A stretch of 64,000 nt of DNA from Limnoperna fortunei (lineage: Eukaryota; Mollusca; Bivalvia; Mytilida; Modiolidae), in contig OX104119.1 of the NCBI GenBank assembly GCA_944474755.1, forward strand, positions 84,200,896 to 84,264,895, written 5' to 3'. Shown in pieces: positions 1 through 13,000 of this stretch; positions within the stretch are counted from its first letter, which is position 1; each line of letters starts with the position of its first letter. Both the position numbers and the translations under genes were made by a program. Under the pieces are notes generated by a model that was not told the origin of the DNA, did not search any database, and saw only the letters and a list, made by a program, of their open reading frames with translations.

Positions 1-190
1 ATAAAACCTGGCCAACTAAGCAGAGCCGAAAGTCAATGCACGATCATCAAAAGAAAAAACACCAAGAAACACACAAAATTAAAATAAGTAACCCGAACCC
101 ATTAAAACCATTAGTGCATCCTTGCTTTGGACGAGTACGTAGTGCCTGCATATTCTTAGACTCCCCTCGGGCCACTCATTGTCATGTTTA
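1..190 (-). mobile_element. 3' tail of the recurrent RT retroelement (truncated by window edge)
   Basis: The minus strand carries the family tail, recognisable by the GACGAGTACGTAGTGCCTGC block (consensus GACGAGTAAGCAGTGCCTG) and the CCGAACCCATTAAAACCAT block. The same blocks recur at about 17400, 26000, 38000, 47000 and 59600. Confidence 0.75.
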
Positions 191-327
191 AAGAAAACAT
201 ATATTTATACTTATCTATTTTGCTGGTGTAAATAGATTTGTTCTGCTTTATTCGTATATTTAAGTTTAAGTAAATGTTTGAAATGTTCAAATAATTTTTT
301 CAAGTCTTAAGTTTTGTTTCTTCAAAG

Positions 328-442
328 GGTGACGGTTTCTGCAAAAGACGAACACAGTGGTATAAGTATGGTATCCTTTAAGTTTGTTAGAAATAGTACA
401 GGTGAAGTTACAGAACAAAAAGATTTCATCAAGACAACAGAG
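328..442 (+). CDS. Gene A exon (ectodomain, equals gene B exon 10)
   Basis: Acceptor AG at 326-327, donor GT at 443. The 115 bases encode a segment beginning [11 protein letters not shown] and ending KTTE. It enters with one base completing a codon and leaves in phase 0, exactly as at 47559-47673. Confidence 0.8.
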
Positions 443-1000
443 GTATTTAGCGTTATCTGTAGCGTATGTTTATAGTTATAACATGAATTAATCATTATAC
501 AAAACAATTTTTTTGGCGCTAACAGATTTCTATAGAAAAACCACGTTTCTTTTTGTATCTCTCTTATTAGCCATAAATTAAACTGGTTTGTCCACTAGAT
601 TTGATTTTCTGGCTGCTGTATAGTATCAAACTAGCTTTACTTGAAACCTTCAAGAAAGCTAGTCTTATTTCAATGGAAAGAATACACACTATCATTATGG
701 CAATAAGAGACAATACAAACTCAGAATATTCATCAACTAATAATATTTTATTATCATTTCATTTAGCACAGATAAATGTATGGCTTATAACTTTTTCAGC
801 CACCAGACCTTTGTGCAGCAAAGCCAAAAGAGTGTTACTGTATCCCTAAAGGAGACTGTTTTATGATAGATACTGTTTTGGATATTAACAACTGTTGGCT
901 TAGGGTGCCTATCAACAAAATCAAGGATGAAATTCAACAACTAGAAATAACAGTGTATAATCTGGCAATGCTATCTTCTAAATTTAAATATGTTGTGAGT

Positions 1001-1087
<87 letters not shown>

Positions 1088-4000
1088 TTTTTGAAACATT
1101 TAGTCGCAGTTAATATACTTTGAAGCAGTAATGACTTTAGGAAGAAACCCATTTATTTAATTTGTGTTTGATAAAATTTTAATGTTAACTAATAATTTCT
1201 ACTAGTCAACTAATATTTGGACTACCTTTTTAGATTGGAATGGTAGATAGCCTAAGAGGTATCAGAGAATGTAAGTTAAATTAAGCTTAATTACAGTTGA
1301 AAAAAATCATGGGGTAGAAGTAAGACGTAGTATTCTAAAATACAAAACAACGCTGCATGCTTAGGTAGATACACATCGGAAAGGAATCACACGACTCGTG
1401 CCAAGAATAAACGGCACTGTAGATTTATAAGATCTCAGGAAGCCCACGACTTTAAATACCGAACAGCAAATGCTATATAGTAGTTCGCCCTGGGTTAGCC
1501 ATGACTTTTAATTTTCTGATCCTATAAACTGTACACTTATTTTTAGCAGACCTGACAAAAAGGCTACTGTTAACTTTCTCATACCCCATCGCCAATTACT
1601 AACTTGACAGAAATGTTAACAAGTTTTAATTTTGTGTTTATGATCAAATTTTTAACATAGCTGCCAAGACTTAAAATGATTGTAGATAATTTATCAACGC
1701 GGTTAGGACTGCTTTTACGTTTTGATTGATTGCTTAAATTCGTTTTCTGACAAACTTCTTGGCTCAAGAAATTGTCATTATATACAAATGTGAATCAGAT
1801 GGTTAACTAAAATTGTTTAGTTGTGATGCCAATTCTCAATCAAAGATAATTATGTACCGAGAAAAATTAGCATAGCACGGTAAGGGAAATACATAGAAAC
1901 AGCATCCCCGCTGCAACTTTCTAAACTAATGAAAATTCATGTCTCTTTTATGGAAATTTTGGTGTTTGGTTAGCGTTACTGTATCATGGGAGCCGTTAGT
2001 TTTTGAAACAGACGCAATTCCATATAATTGGTCTATTCCACCGTTTTTGCCCTAAATATAACTGAAATGTTGTTTACAATTTGTTAAGCAGAAATCAATT
2101 AATAATCAGACAAAGGCACTAATAAAGTTATATTTTTATATTAATTTAGTTATATTGACGTGTTAAGCTTAAGCCATTTTGGCATTTGTATTGCCTACTC
2201 TTGTTAGACATTAACAAATTGAAAATGATGACTGTAAAAACGAGTAACACGGGTTTCTTTAAATACGACCCAATATGGTCCTTTGTATTAAAACATGACA
2301 ATAATCATTAAAAGGTTGTCTAAGACAGTCCTTCCTCTCCATCCAGAATGCATTAACGCATTCGCCAGTTTTCTGTCCGAACTATAAGAATCGCCCCTCT
2401 TATAATGAACATAAACATAAAATATTATGCATTTTTTTTATTTCAAAAATATCTAAAATGACATATTGAATATATTTTGATATTATATCTTCAGTCCTTC
2501 ACAATTAAAAGGAATTAAATCTATTATCAGATTACAGCCCTTCAAATGTATCAATCCATAAAACAACAGATACCAGTTTAAGCATCAGCTGGATACAGGC
2601 ACCGACCTGCTACGAACGTGCTGGAATACTTATTCGCTTGTTTAGACCAGACAACACAACCACTGACTATAAAGTCCACAAAGATGCTACATCATTTGAT
2701 CTTACTGGTCTGTCACCGACAACAAATTATTGGTTTGAACTATATACCAAATATGGGAACGATTCCAATTTCGTTATGAGTGTATCTCCAGCCGTTTTAA
2801 AGTTTACAACAGCTAATTCGTGTAAGGGTGTTTTAACATTTATCATGTTGATAGAAAGATTTATACAATTTACATATAACATGTTTTACAAACGAGAACT
2901 GCACGTATACGAGTGTTAATTTAATGCAAAGTATATCTATAGTATTCTAAAGCACCTGCTTCTAACATCTAGTACTTTTTTGATGATCCTGATTTCTGTC
3001 TGCATTAGTAGTTTTTACTTGTTTGTTACAGCTGACACTAAAACAATAGGTAATGCGAAATATATTTGTTAAAGAAGACATTTCCTATAATCTTAGTCAA
3101 TAATATATGTCGACTCTGCTGCATATTTCAACAAAAAAACTGGTATTTCCATTAAAATTGTACAGCCCTTATCCCAGGTTTGACTTTCTGGTGACCATAT
3201 GAAGCTAAATGTATTCTAGGACTATTATAAAAAGAAGAGAAAACTAGTCAATCTTTCAACATAGAGAAAGTCAATAATAGAATATGTATTTTTTATTGTA
3301 TGCTTTCTTTTATTGTATGCTATGGTCTCCATGACTTAATTTATCGTTATGGGAATTCAAACTCTAAATTCAATTGGAATTGTTTCCGCTTAAAAGGTAG
3401 TAGCTTCTTGATTTCACTGTTTTATACACATAGGAATGATTAACTAGACCGGTTTCTAATTAGACATTCTTACGTGTCAACAGCACCTGAGTGTACCAAT
3501 GGTTTTTCTTGGGTTCAGGTTACTCATTTTTTATACCCTCCTTATGAATATGAGTGTCCGTCCGTCTGCAAGTTTTTCCGTCCCTCGGTGGTTTCCTGAT
3601 GATAACTTAAAAACGTGTTAACAGATGATTTTGTTTAAACTTTGCATAGCAGTAAAGTTTAATAACGTGAAGATCAAGTTCAAATATCTGCAAAATATGC
3701 AATTTTTGACTTAGGCCAACTCAAGGTTTTTTGGTCAACAATTAGTGGTCTGCAGGTGATAACTTAAAAACGCGTCAACAGAATTTGTTTAAACTCTGCA
3801 TATCTAACAATCCAATATAAAGTGTTTGAGTTGTGCCGATTTGAAATAATTTTTATAGGTCCAGGTAAAAATAATCTTCTGAAAACTGTAATCATGCTCA
3901 GCTATTCCTTTACTCTGATTTTAATTCAATAAAAAATTTTCCTGAATACTAAAAACAATGCTACGTTGCGGGATATCATTTAATTACCCATAAAATTGGC

Positions 4001-7000
4001 TATTTTTGTTTTTGTGTTGCGTTGTATATGCTTGTCGATTTACGAATCTGTAATCGTCCCTTGACTTTAGGCTCTTGTAGTTCGGGCACTAATTTCCTTT
4101 TCTAATTTTCCTTTTTATGTAACAACAACTTAAACTTAAACTAAAACGTATCACAAAAGAAATGATTAAATATTCCTATCGTGAACTTTCATTTGTGACG
4201 GTAATATTCTATTTTAGCCAGCGATTTTGGCACTAATGAGGCAGGTTTTGGTTACCCTCTGTAGCATCTGATTTCAATACTTGTTTTTAAATGAGTTTCC
4301 TCTTTCTTGATTTTCAGTACTTTCTGTAGATTGTTTTGCATATTCTTTAACTTACAAACTTTATGAGACTTCTTTTGTTTGTATTAAAAATGTATGTCCA
4401 TGAATAAATCTTACATAACATATAATTTGAATTTCAGCTGCAGGATTTCCACCTGGAGGGGTTGCAGGTTTATCTGCCGGTAAGTTTTGTAGAAATTTAA
4501 TATATATACAATATAGTGTTTATTAACTACTATTTAACTGTGCAATTTGTCTTGGTTACTCATCTTACGTTTTATAATATATGTAACGCATGCAATTGTA
4601 ATAAGTATAATCTAATGTTTGGTTATGATAAACCATTAACAGAGCCTATTTTCGTGCTTGTTCTCAATATGTTGTTTTTAGTTCCGTTTGTGTCTGTTTA
4701 TTGTTGTGTATGTACAATTGTAAATTATTTTATGATAGTTTAGCTTTCTAGTTTTTGTGGCTTCTGTAATGTTGAAATGTCAAATACAAAGGAAGTGTTT
4801 TACAAGACTGTGATGCATAATATATTTTAGGTTTTATAATAGTGATGCTAATTGTTGTGATTGTTCTGGTATTTTTGGGAAGAACCGGACGTCTACAGCC
4901 TGCTAGAGCCAGAGTGACACAAGGCATCAGAACAATACGTAGCACGATACGTGTCCGTTCTAATACACACGGCGACTATAATGTACGTACTGCCCCAATA
5001 ATTATTAGTGTGCGTTGTATACGTGCATTACTTTTATTTGCGCAATGAATTAAAAGTTGTATAAGAGAATTATTGCTCAATTCAATGAAAAAAAAAGTAT
5101 TATTGTAACGATGAATGTTTCCAAATATATGTTAACACTGACGCTCAATTGTAAGCATTATGTTTTAACAAAGCAATATTTGGGCCAGTTAAATCGGAAC
5201 ATTTCTTATCTTTAATGCGAGCTAGTATGCATAAGATATTACTTTAAAAGTTTTCAATGTACAAAAACGCAAATTTTAGTAAGTGAGCAAACTGAACATA
5301 CAACGACTTTTTCTCAAATTATATAGTAGGATGGAAATTGCCTGGCACTATCTAAAGTCACTTTTACTGATGACACAGAAACGTTAATTGATTTCAGAAT
5401 CGAGCTCAGAGCACCAAGTTTGACGATGATATCTTTTATTACGGGCAAATGGAATTGAAAGGAGACAACTCTTCAGTTATCCCACGTAAAGACATATCAC
5501 TTGAATCTCAGTTGGCAGTCGGAAAATTTGCAACTATTTATCTCGCAAAGTACTATAAAGGACGTGAAGTGCTTACAGTTGTTGCAAAAGTGATATCACG
5601 CAAGTACATTTTCATTTAATTCATATTTTAAATAATAATAGTATTAAACTCACCTGTATATGAATGGTGTTTTTCGATGTCCATATCTAGCACAGTTATA
5701 TATTATGTATAATATAAGTTATACGTATTCCAAAAACAACTGACTAATTTGTAATGAAAATATCTTTGATATCAATATTAAGATAATGTCTGTATCATTA
5801 AATATCAATGGCTACATAATTATCAATTAACCTTCTCTGCTACTACGTCAGAAAAATGGAGTTAAGTAATATCCTCACTGTTTGAATTTTAGGGGCCACG
5901 GAGGCCAATTGTTTAAGGTTACAATCTACTATTGATCACGTCATCTGTCAACACTGAGGTTGTGGGTTCTCACTGCGGTCTTAGTGGGCTCAGCTCCAAT
6001 CTTAATTGACAAGGATTGGCAGTTGTCTCTGGGAGTTTATGTTTCCAGTCCTATGAAAGCTGGACGCCATTATATAACAGAAAATCTCTAATATCGGTGT
6101 TGAATACATGTAAGCAAGCAAATCATTTGCATTTGTCATATGGTGATATGCTACCAATACAATATTGTGCTTATAAATATTTGAAGTAAATCAAAAGGAC
6201 CTTAGGCGTAATCAAAAGACAAAATCAGCGTATGTACTAACAAAGCCATGTGTAGCAGAAACTTCCCGAACACAACAAGCCAAACACACTCCTGATCATC
6301 ACAAACCCCTCTGAAAAAATTGCTGATGTCAGATGTACCGAAGTGGTTCGTACATCCAAATTTGCTAGAGTTTTTACTGTTTATTTTGTAAGTTTGTAAG
6401 TTGCATTGTGACAATATTGGTTAGTGCTGGTTCTAGACGAGCGTTATTGAACTCCAAAAGTGTTAGTTTTTGTCAAATACAATAAACAAAAATTACTTCA
6501 TATTCTCCACTAATATTACAATCTTACGCTTAAAAAACGCAAAAGGTACATATTGTGTTTCTTCTTTTACAGATGACCAAGCAGCCGTTAATACTATAAA
6601 AATGAAAGCAAAGATAAACTTCTATGTAGACAAAATTGGCCATCATAAAAACGTCTTGGACTTTATGGGATCCGTTCAAGATGATGTTCGTGAGTTTTTG
6701 TAATTGACATTATTTGACTATTTTATGTGTTTGCCCAATAAACTAATAACATTATAAATTAATGGGTGGAAGGTATCTAACTGAGAAAATGAAAAGTCAA
6801 CATGACAGATATAATTGTTAAAAAAGGATAGGTGAAACACAGGATGTTGTAATTGTCAAACAAAAAGGGAGGAATTACGGATATCATAACATAATATCCC
6901 AGTCAGTCAGTTACAACTTGGCAAAAGGTTACTGCACACTATATTTTTCATACAGAAACACTGCATGCGCTGGCTTTTTGGAACATCGAAATCATTTGGA

Positions 7001-10000
7001 ACATTCCCTTACATAAACTTACACTCACTGATGGAAATGTAGCGGTTCTTTCCATGCGCTAAAAGAACATAATTATGCATCTATTTATAATAAAATTACA
7101 ATTATTTCAGTTGGACCATTCATGGTGCTAGAATATTGTGAGAAGGGTGTCTTGAAAAATTTTCTAACGTCATATAAAAATAAAGTTACAGTTGACATAG
7201 AAGAGAGGTTGTATCGTATTGTATTCGGAATATGTCTTGGTATGGACTACCTATCGTCACTAAAGGTTTGTGAATACATACTGTGAGTTGGTATTTTTAC
7301 CATCAAAGTTGTAATGCAACTAAGTGATGTTTTATTTTGAAAGTCGTGATAAAACGTTAGAAAATATTTGAACAATATCCTTATTTGCAAAATGTGCAAA
7401 AAGTAGTACCCACGAATTATTTTATAGAAATAGTGACCAACAATTCAACAGCTCTAGCCAGAAACGCGTAACTTATCATAAGTTAATATAGTCAGGAAAA
7501 GACACTCACCTACATCTATAGCTAATTGATATAAAACATGTGTTAATATATTCATGAAATTTGTTTCATTTTTGCCTTTGAAGACATACAAATTAAATCC
7601 ATATATACAAATAACCAATAAATGACAGAAAGAAGGAACACGCGTGAGATTCAACGGATAAACACACAAACTAATTGTTAAAATTACACTTGTTTGTCAG
7701 TAACGACCTACAGACGGCTTCTTTGATGCCTGCTTTAAACCATACCCTGATTAAACTCATTTTATTTGTTTATTAAAAAAAATGACACCATCCAAGTTTA
7801 CGCTTTTAGAAAGACGGGTTCAACACTTTATTTACTTATGTATTCTCGTCTTTTTCTGTCTTTTGGCGAATTTATATGTTTTAAGAAAATTTCGAAAATT
7901 AGACACCGCAAAAATTAAAACATTTACAGTATTCTTGTCTGAGGAAAAGTCTGAAAAAGGTTAGTTTTTTTACTTGTACTGAATTTTACTCCACCGGTCT
8001 TACCTGGTCTAAATTTAAATCAGCTTTACTTGATCTAAGTCTAGACATTACTGAAAAATTCTTACGTTTTGAGTAATGTCGAGACTTCGGTCGAGTACAG
8101 TTGAGAAAAATTAAGACCAAGTCAGACCGTTTGGGTAAAATTCAGTACAAGTCAGTACAAAAACTAACCTTTTCAGACTTTTCCTGTTTTGTAGTTATGA
8201 GATTGGGTCAAACAAAGTTTGTTTTAAATCGAGCTCAGTATTAGACAACTCAACGCCTTACCAGGAGAAAAATGTATGATTCTTTACAGATTGTACACCG
8301 ACGTCTCGCTGCTAGAAACATACTCGTCAATCGGTTTTTTGAACCTAAAATTGCTGGATTTGGACCTAGTTTTACTGAAGAAGAAGAAGGAGAGGTAATT
8401 TTATTTTGTAATATAAATGATGCGTATACACCTCAGCGATAAAAAACAAAGAAATTCTTGAAACTTATCAATCCTGTTTCCACTTAATGTGTTACAAACA
8501 AAATGGACGATATAGCTAACAACTGTAACAGTATTTGCTCCTAATAGTAAAAGTCAAATTTTCTTCCTAACAAAAAAATAAAAACCATTTGAAGTGAAAA
8601 GCAGTAACAGTATTTCCACATTGTTTTCATGATTTTTAGAATCCAATGCCCAAATCCAAACAAAACATCATCAAAATAGGATATCTGTTCGAACAAAGCA
8701 CAATATTTCAAACCTTATATATATAGAAAGCGTTAAATCAAGTGCGTCTACAAAAGGCAACATTGATTGTTTTGTTAACATATGGCTACTTTTTATGTTA
8801 TCTCCACAAAATTATCTATGATTGTCATTCTATTGTTTAGGAAACAGTCCCCTTGAAATGGATGGCACCAGAGTGCATGAAATCAACAAAACATGCCAAT
8901 GAGCTGAGCGACGTGTTTTCCTTTGGCATAGTCATGTGGGAAATATTTTCTCTGGGTAAATATAATAATTATAATACGTTGATCTTCTACTTATAAATAG
9001 AAAGTGTTAATCCACGTTAATTTACATGCTCCAGGTTGTTGACTTGAAACAGTATTGTTTGTGTAAATATAAAAATGCACGTGACAAGCTCAACTAGTGT
9101 TATAAAGCATACACAACAGTTCTATATTTATGTTATCCGAACTGTTGTGGTCTATTTTCTTTTATTGTTTAATGCAATTCTAATGTGTACAACAAACACA
9201 TTGGTTAATTGATATTTACCCGAAGGAAACAAAAGCTAAGTTTATATCTAATCGACATGGACCTTAAAGATTCAATTTCAAAATCACTCTAGAATTTGTT
9301 TCATGTCACAACATTTGGGTATCACATATGATTCAAATACAAATATTGTAAACATAAAACAATCCGAAAGTGTCGGATAGTTGTTACCAACAAGACGACA
9401 TTGATAGCTTATAAAAACTTCAATAAGAAGCTGGTCGAATTGTCAAGGGTTTGCCAATTTTTGCTCGACGCGAATCAATCTACTTTAAAATATAAATATG
9501 TTGAGAATCCCTAGTATTTTTAGAAGAATAAACGCTTGAGCACGTATTATTATTTATACAAAAAATTGCTCCCTAGTATTTGTTAGACATTTTGCTGCCT
9601 CTTGTCAGTCAAGAGACAAATTATAATGAATATCAAAGTCCACAACTTAGAGTATCCATTACTGCTAATTCTTTTTTCTATTCCACGGCTAAAGACTGAG
9701 GTGGGTTCAATGATGAAATTTGAAATTAAGAAGTGACGTACACAAAATTAGCAATGCCCAAATCACCAGATTATTAAAGTTTTGGAGTCTTAATAAGTCT
9801 TAAACTGCTATTAAGATCATGATCACTGTCATCGGTCCGATTGTTTTCCGATTTGTGGTTGACTTCGTTTTTGTGGTTGACTTCGTTTACAGTTGTACTA
9901 ATTTTTGGAACAAAGTAATCAGACGGTCCAGGAGCACGTACATATGCAACTTTCAGCCTATCTAAGTGTACGTCATTGCGAAACACTTTTCGTGTTGATG

Positions 10001-13000
10001 ATTCACGAATTTAGACCAGATGAGCTGAAATAACGGAATGCACTATATAAGGACCACTGTACTGCGGTTGAAATTTTCGACCTTGGCCAGATGGTCCAGA
10101 AAGCATATATGCATAATAACCCAGAGTTAGTTTTAAAGGTTTAGTTTTGTTGTGGTACAGATCCAATTAATTGTACTTTCTTTGTTTGAGTTTGTACAAA
10201 ATTATGATAATCAGTTGATATATTTGTAAAATCGATTCCATGATAGGTAAGAATAAATTTCACTCGTGTGCCAATACTATTTTAAAAGAATATTTCGTAG
10301 ACGAGTGAACGGATGCAATTATTTGCAAAGGTGACTGCAGGTAGTATCCCATTAGTGTCCCTTTTAAACATATGAAGTGAGCCTTTCCGCAAGTGTACGA
10401 TGCATACGTTCGCACGCTCCAAGGCAGTGGTGAATCATACTGGGAGTAAAATTTTGCTTAATTGACATCAGATTACAAACTTCTTTTGCACATTTTGAAA
10501 TAAACTCGCTTCCTCTATCAGAGATAATTGTGTGACAGGCACCATACTGACAAAATAACACAAAAGTGCATATGACGGTCATTGCATCATAGTTTGGAAT
10601 CGGCTCATTGTAATCAAACTTGCTAAACATATCCACAGCAGTGAAAATGCCGGCATGCATCGAGAAAACGCATCTGGTACCTGTATTTGTTGGGCAGGTT
10701 TGTACCAGATTTCAAAATTATATTGCTGGAGTAAATCAAGCTATCGATTGTATATCGCTCCTTTTATTTCTTTTTCAATCAGCGATCTTAGTGCTTTGTG
10801 ATCGCATTGTTTACTCTAAAATAACTAGAACAATTCGTTATACTTTTCCTCCATATATTTTAAACCTAACCTAACTCTTAACAGCCAAATAAAAAGGTAA
10901 ATCAAAGCGCGGAAAAGCCAAATCATCTGAATTTAATACACGGTTTTTGAGTTCTTGAAAGGAAAGTTCTTGTTTGTTTCTCCACACCTTTTTGTAGTAA
11001 CTGTGTAAGTGGTTGTGTAATTTCACTATATAATTAGGGAATAAATTTACGGAACCAACCAATGTTCTACGGAGCTCCTTGACGTAATTTTGAAAAGCAT
11101 GTACACTGTCCGGATGTGGTTTAATTCCTTTCGCTAAGATGTCCCAGAAATATACAAGACGACTTTTTAAAATGGCATTTTTGAGGAATTAATTTCAGGC
11201 TTGCATTCCTAAAACGGCAGAAAACATCATCAAGGCTTTTATATGTCCTTCAAAAGTATCGGTACAAACCAAAACATCGTCTAGATAACATAGACATGAT
11301 TTAAATGTAACTTCATGTTAATAGCACCGTCTCTTTCGGAAAGCGCACATGTAGATGAATTACTATGGTGAGTAAATGCTTCAAAAATTTCAGTGTTATT
11401 TACAAAACAGGACGTTGATTTGTCCCTCATTTGGACAGCACTTTACGACGCTCTCCTGTGGGAGCGTGCCATGTGGCCCCCCACGAGATATTAGTTTCCC
11501 TGATATTGATGACAGTTTCGAGCGGAATGACCTGCGTCGTTACAATGTGACATTGCATACCTAATTCCCTACTTGCGGTAAACAATATTTATCTCTTATT
11601 TACAGTTAGCTGTTCTTTAGAGCAGGTACTTTATAGTACCTACTGTGGGTAAAAAGTAGTTTTTCTACAAATTTTTTTTATTCACGTATAGCAAAGCATC
11701 CAGTAAAATTTATTATGATATGCAAACTAATTCTGCAGTTTTTTAGGTGTACTGTAAGAGTCAGTTCACAGACATTATTTTAAAAAAAATAATAACGTGA
11801 TTTTGTTCAATATTAGATACCTGCTGTTATGAAAGACAACTCTTGCAAATGGAAAGTAACTCTTGTATTCCGAAAATAGGGAATTGCTGATTGAGTGAAT
11901 TTGTTTGTTGAAATAGGTATGTGAGAGCGACAATTCCATTTTGGGAACAAAGCTGACACACACTGTACGGTAATAAACTACTACATGTATGTCCGCCCCA
12001 GTTACAATACAGTCTAAGGTGCCCATTTTCATTGCACTTGAAACATGGAGTTTGTCTAAAATTTGTAGGTGTGTGCTGGTCATATACAACTGTAGGCTTT
12101 GTGTCCGCAGTTGCCTGACCCCACCAGTGTGTAAAATATTGATCAACATCGTCTACTGGTCTATTTGGGACTTCATGCTTTCTAGTTAAGAATTTTTTGG
12201 ATTTGAAAAATGCCGTACAGCAGAAACGAAATTATCTGACTCTCTGTATTTATAAGCTTCGCCGGTTTTGGTTATTGGTAATGCTTCAGACACATCTTTT
12301 TGTTTACATTCGCGGACAAAAAATGCGAGCTTGTCAAGGAGACCGTAGATAAACTAAGCCATAAATTTCATGTTCCGGCTTCGACAACATACTACATTTT
12401 TCAATAAAATAACAATAGAAGTCATCTATTTCTTGGTTCATTGTCAATTTCATGTTGTTAAATATTTGATTTTGAAGACAACTGATGGATGTTTACAACT
12501 AAACTGAATATATTTTCTGAAAAAAGTTTCCTAACAGTTTCCCAGACCAAGATTGGACTTAGTTCGTTGTACCATGTCAAAGCTGAGCCTTGTAGATGTA
12601 AATGAAAGGCGGCCAATATTTTTGTATCGTCCCCCTCGTCATCCTGAAGATTGTGAAGGGTTGCAAAAGATTCAAATTCTTTCAGAAATTTGGATCCGTT
12701 ATCTTTTGGATACCCGGAGAATTTACGACAGGACACCAACTTTTCAATTTTTATAAATGTTCGTGCTTTCGGCCTAACGGAAGTGGATGATGAAAAGGAC
12801 TGGCTTGAAGTTAAAGATGGAGAACCATAGTATGGCAAACTTGGGGGTCAGAATCTTCGGTGTTTATGATGCTTGAAAAACTGTTCTGAGCCAGAAAATC
12901 GTCAATCAAAATATGGTGAGATTCATCGTTAGCAATATCAAAATCCATTTAATGGAAAGGCAATTCTTTCCACATGTCTATATGAAAGCATGAATAGCAA

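Larger units (their letters stand above)
9774..12948 (-). mobile_element. Degenerate Ty3/Gypsy-type LTR retrotransposon
   Basis: On the minus strand, in order: gag (start at 12948-12946, frame broken near 12830), CCHC zinc knuckle, remnant of RT with YLDD, RNase H-proximal segment, integrase with complete DDE, and pol C-terminus. Much of protease and RT is missing and several frames are broken, so it is dead. It accounts for most of the size difference between the gene A (5988 bp) and gene B (1261 bp) versions of this intron. LTR ends were not identified. Confidence 0.8.

Noticed and set aside
863..1123. 86-residue frame rich in FIYL repeats
   Set aside because: The first part is the real exon; the repeat is intron microsatellite read past the donor at 995.
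7782..7964. Hydrophobic 60-residue frame in a gene A intron
   Set aside because: No splice logic; it runs into the foldback repeat.
11775..12149. 124-residue minus-strand frame
   Set aside because: Shadow frame of the Gypsy gag; the zinc knuckle is in a different frame.
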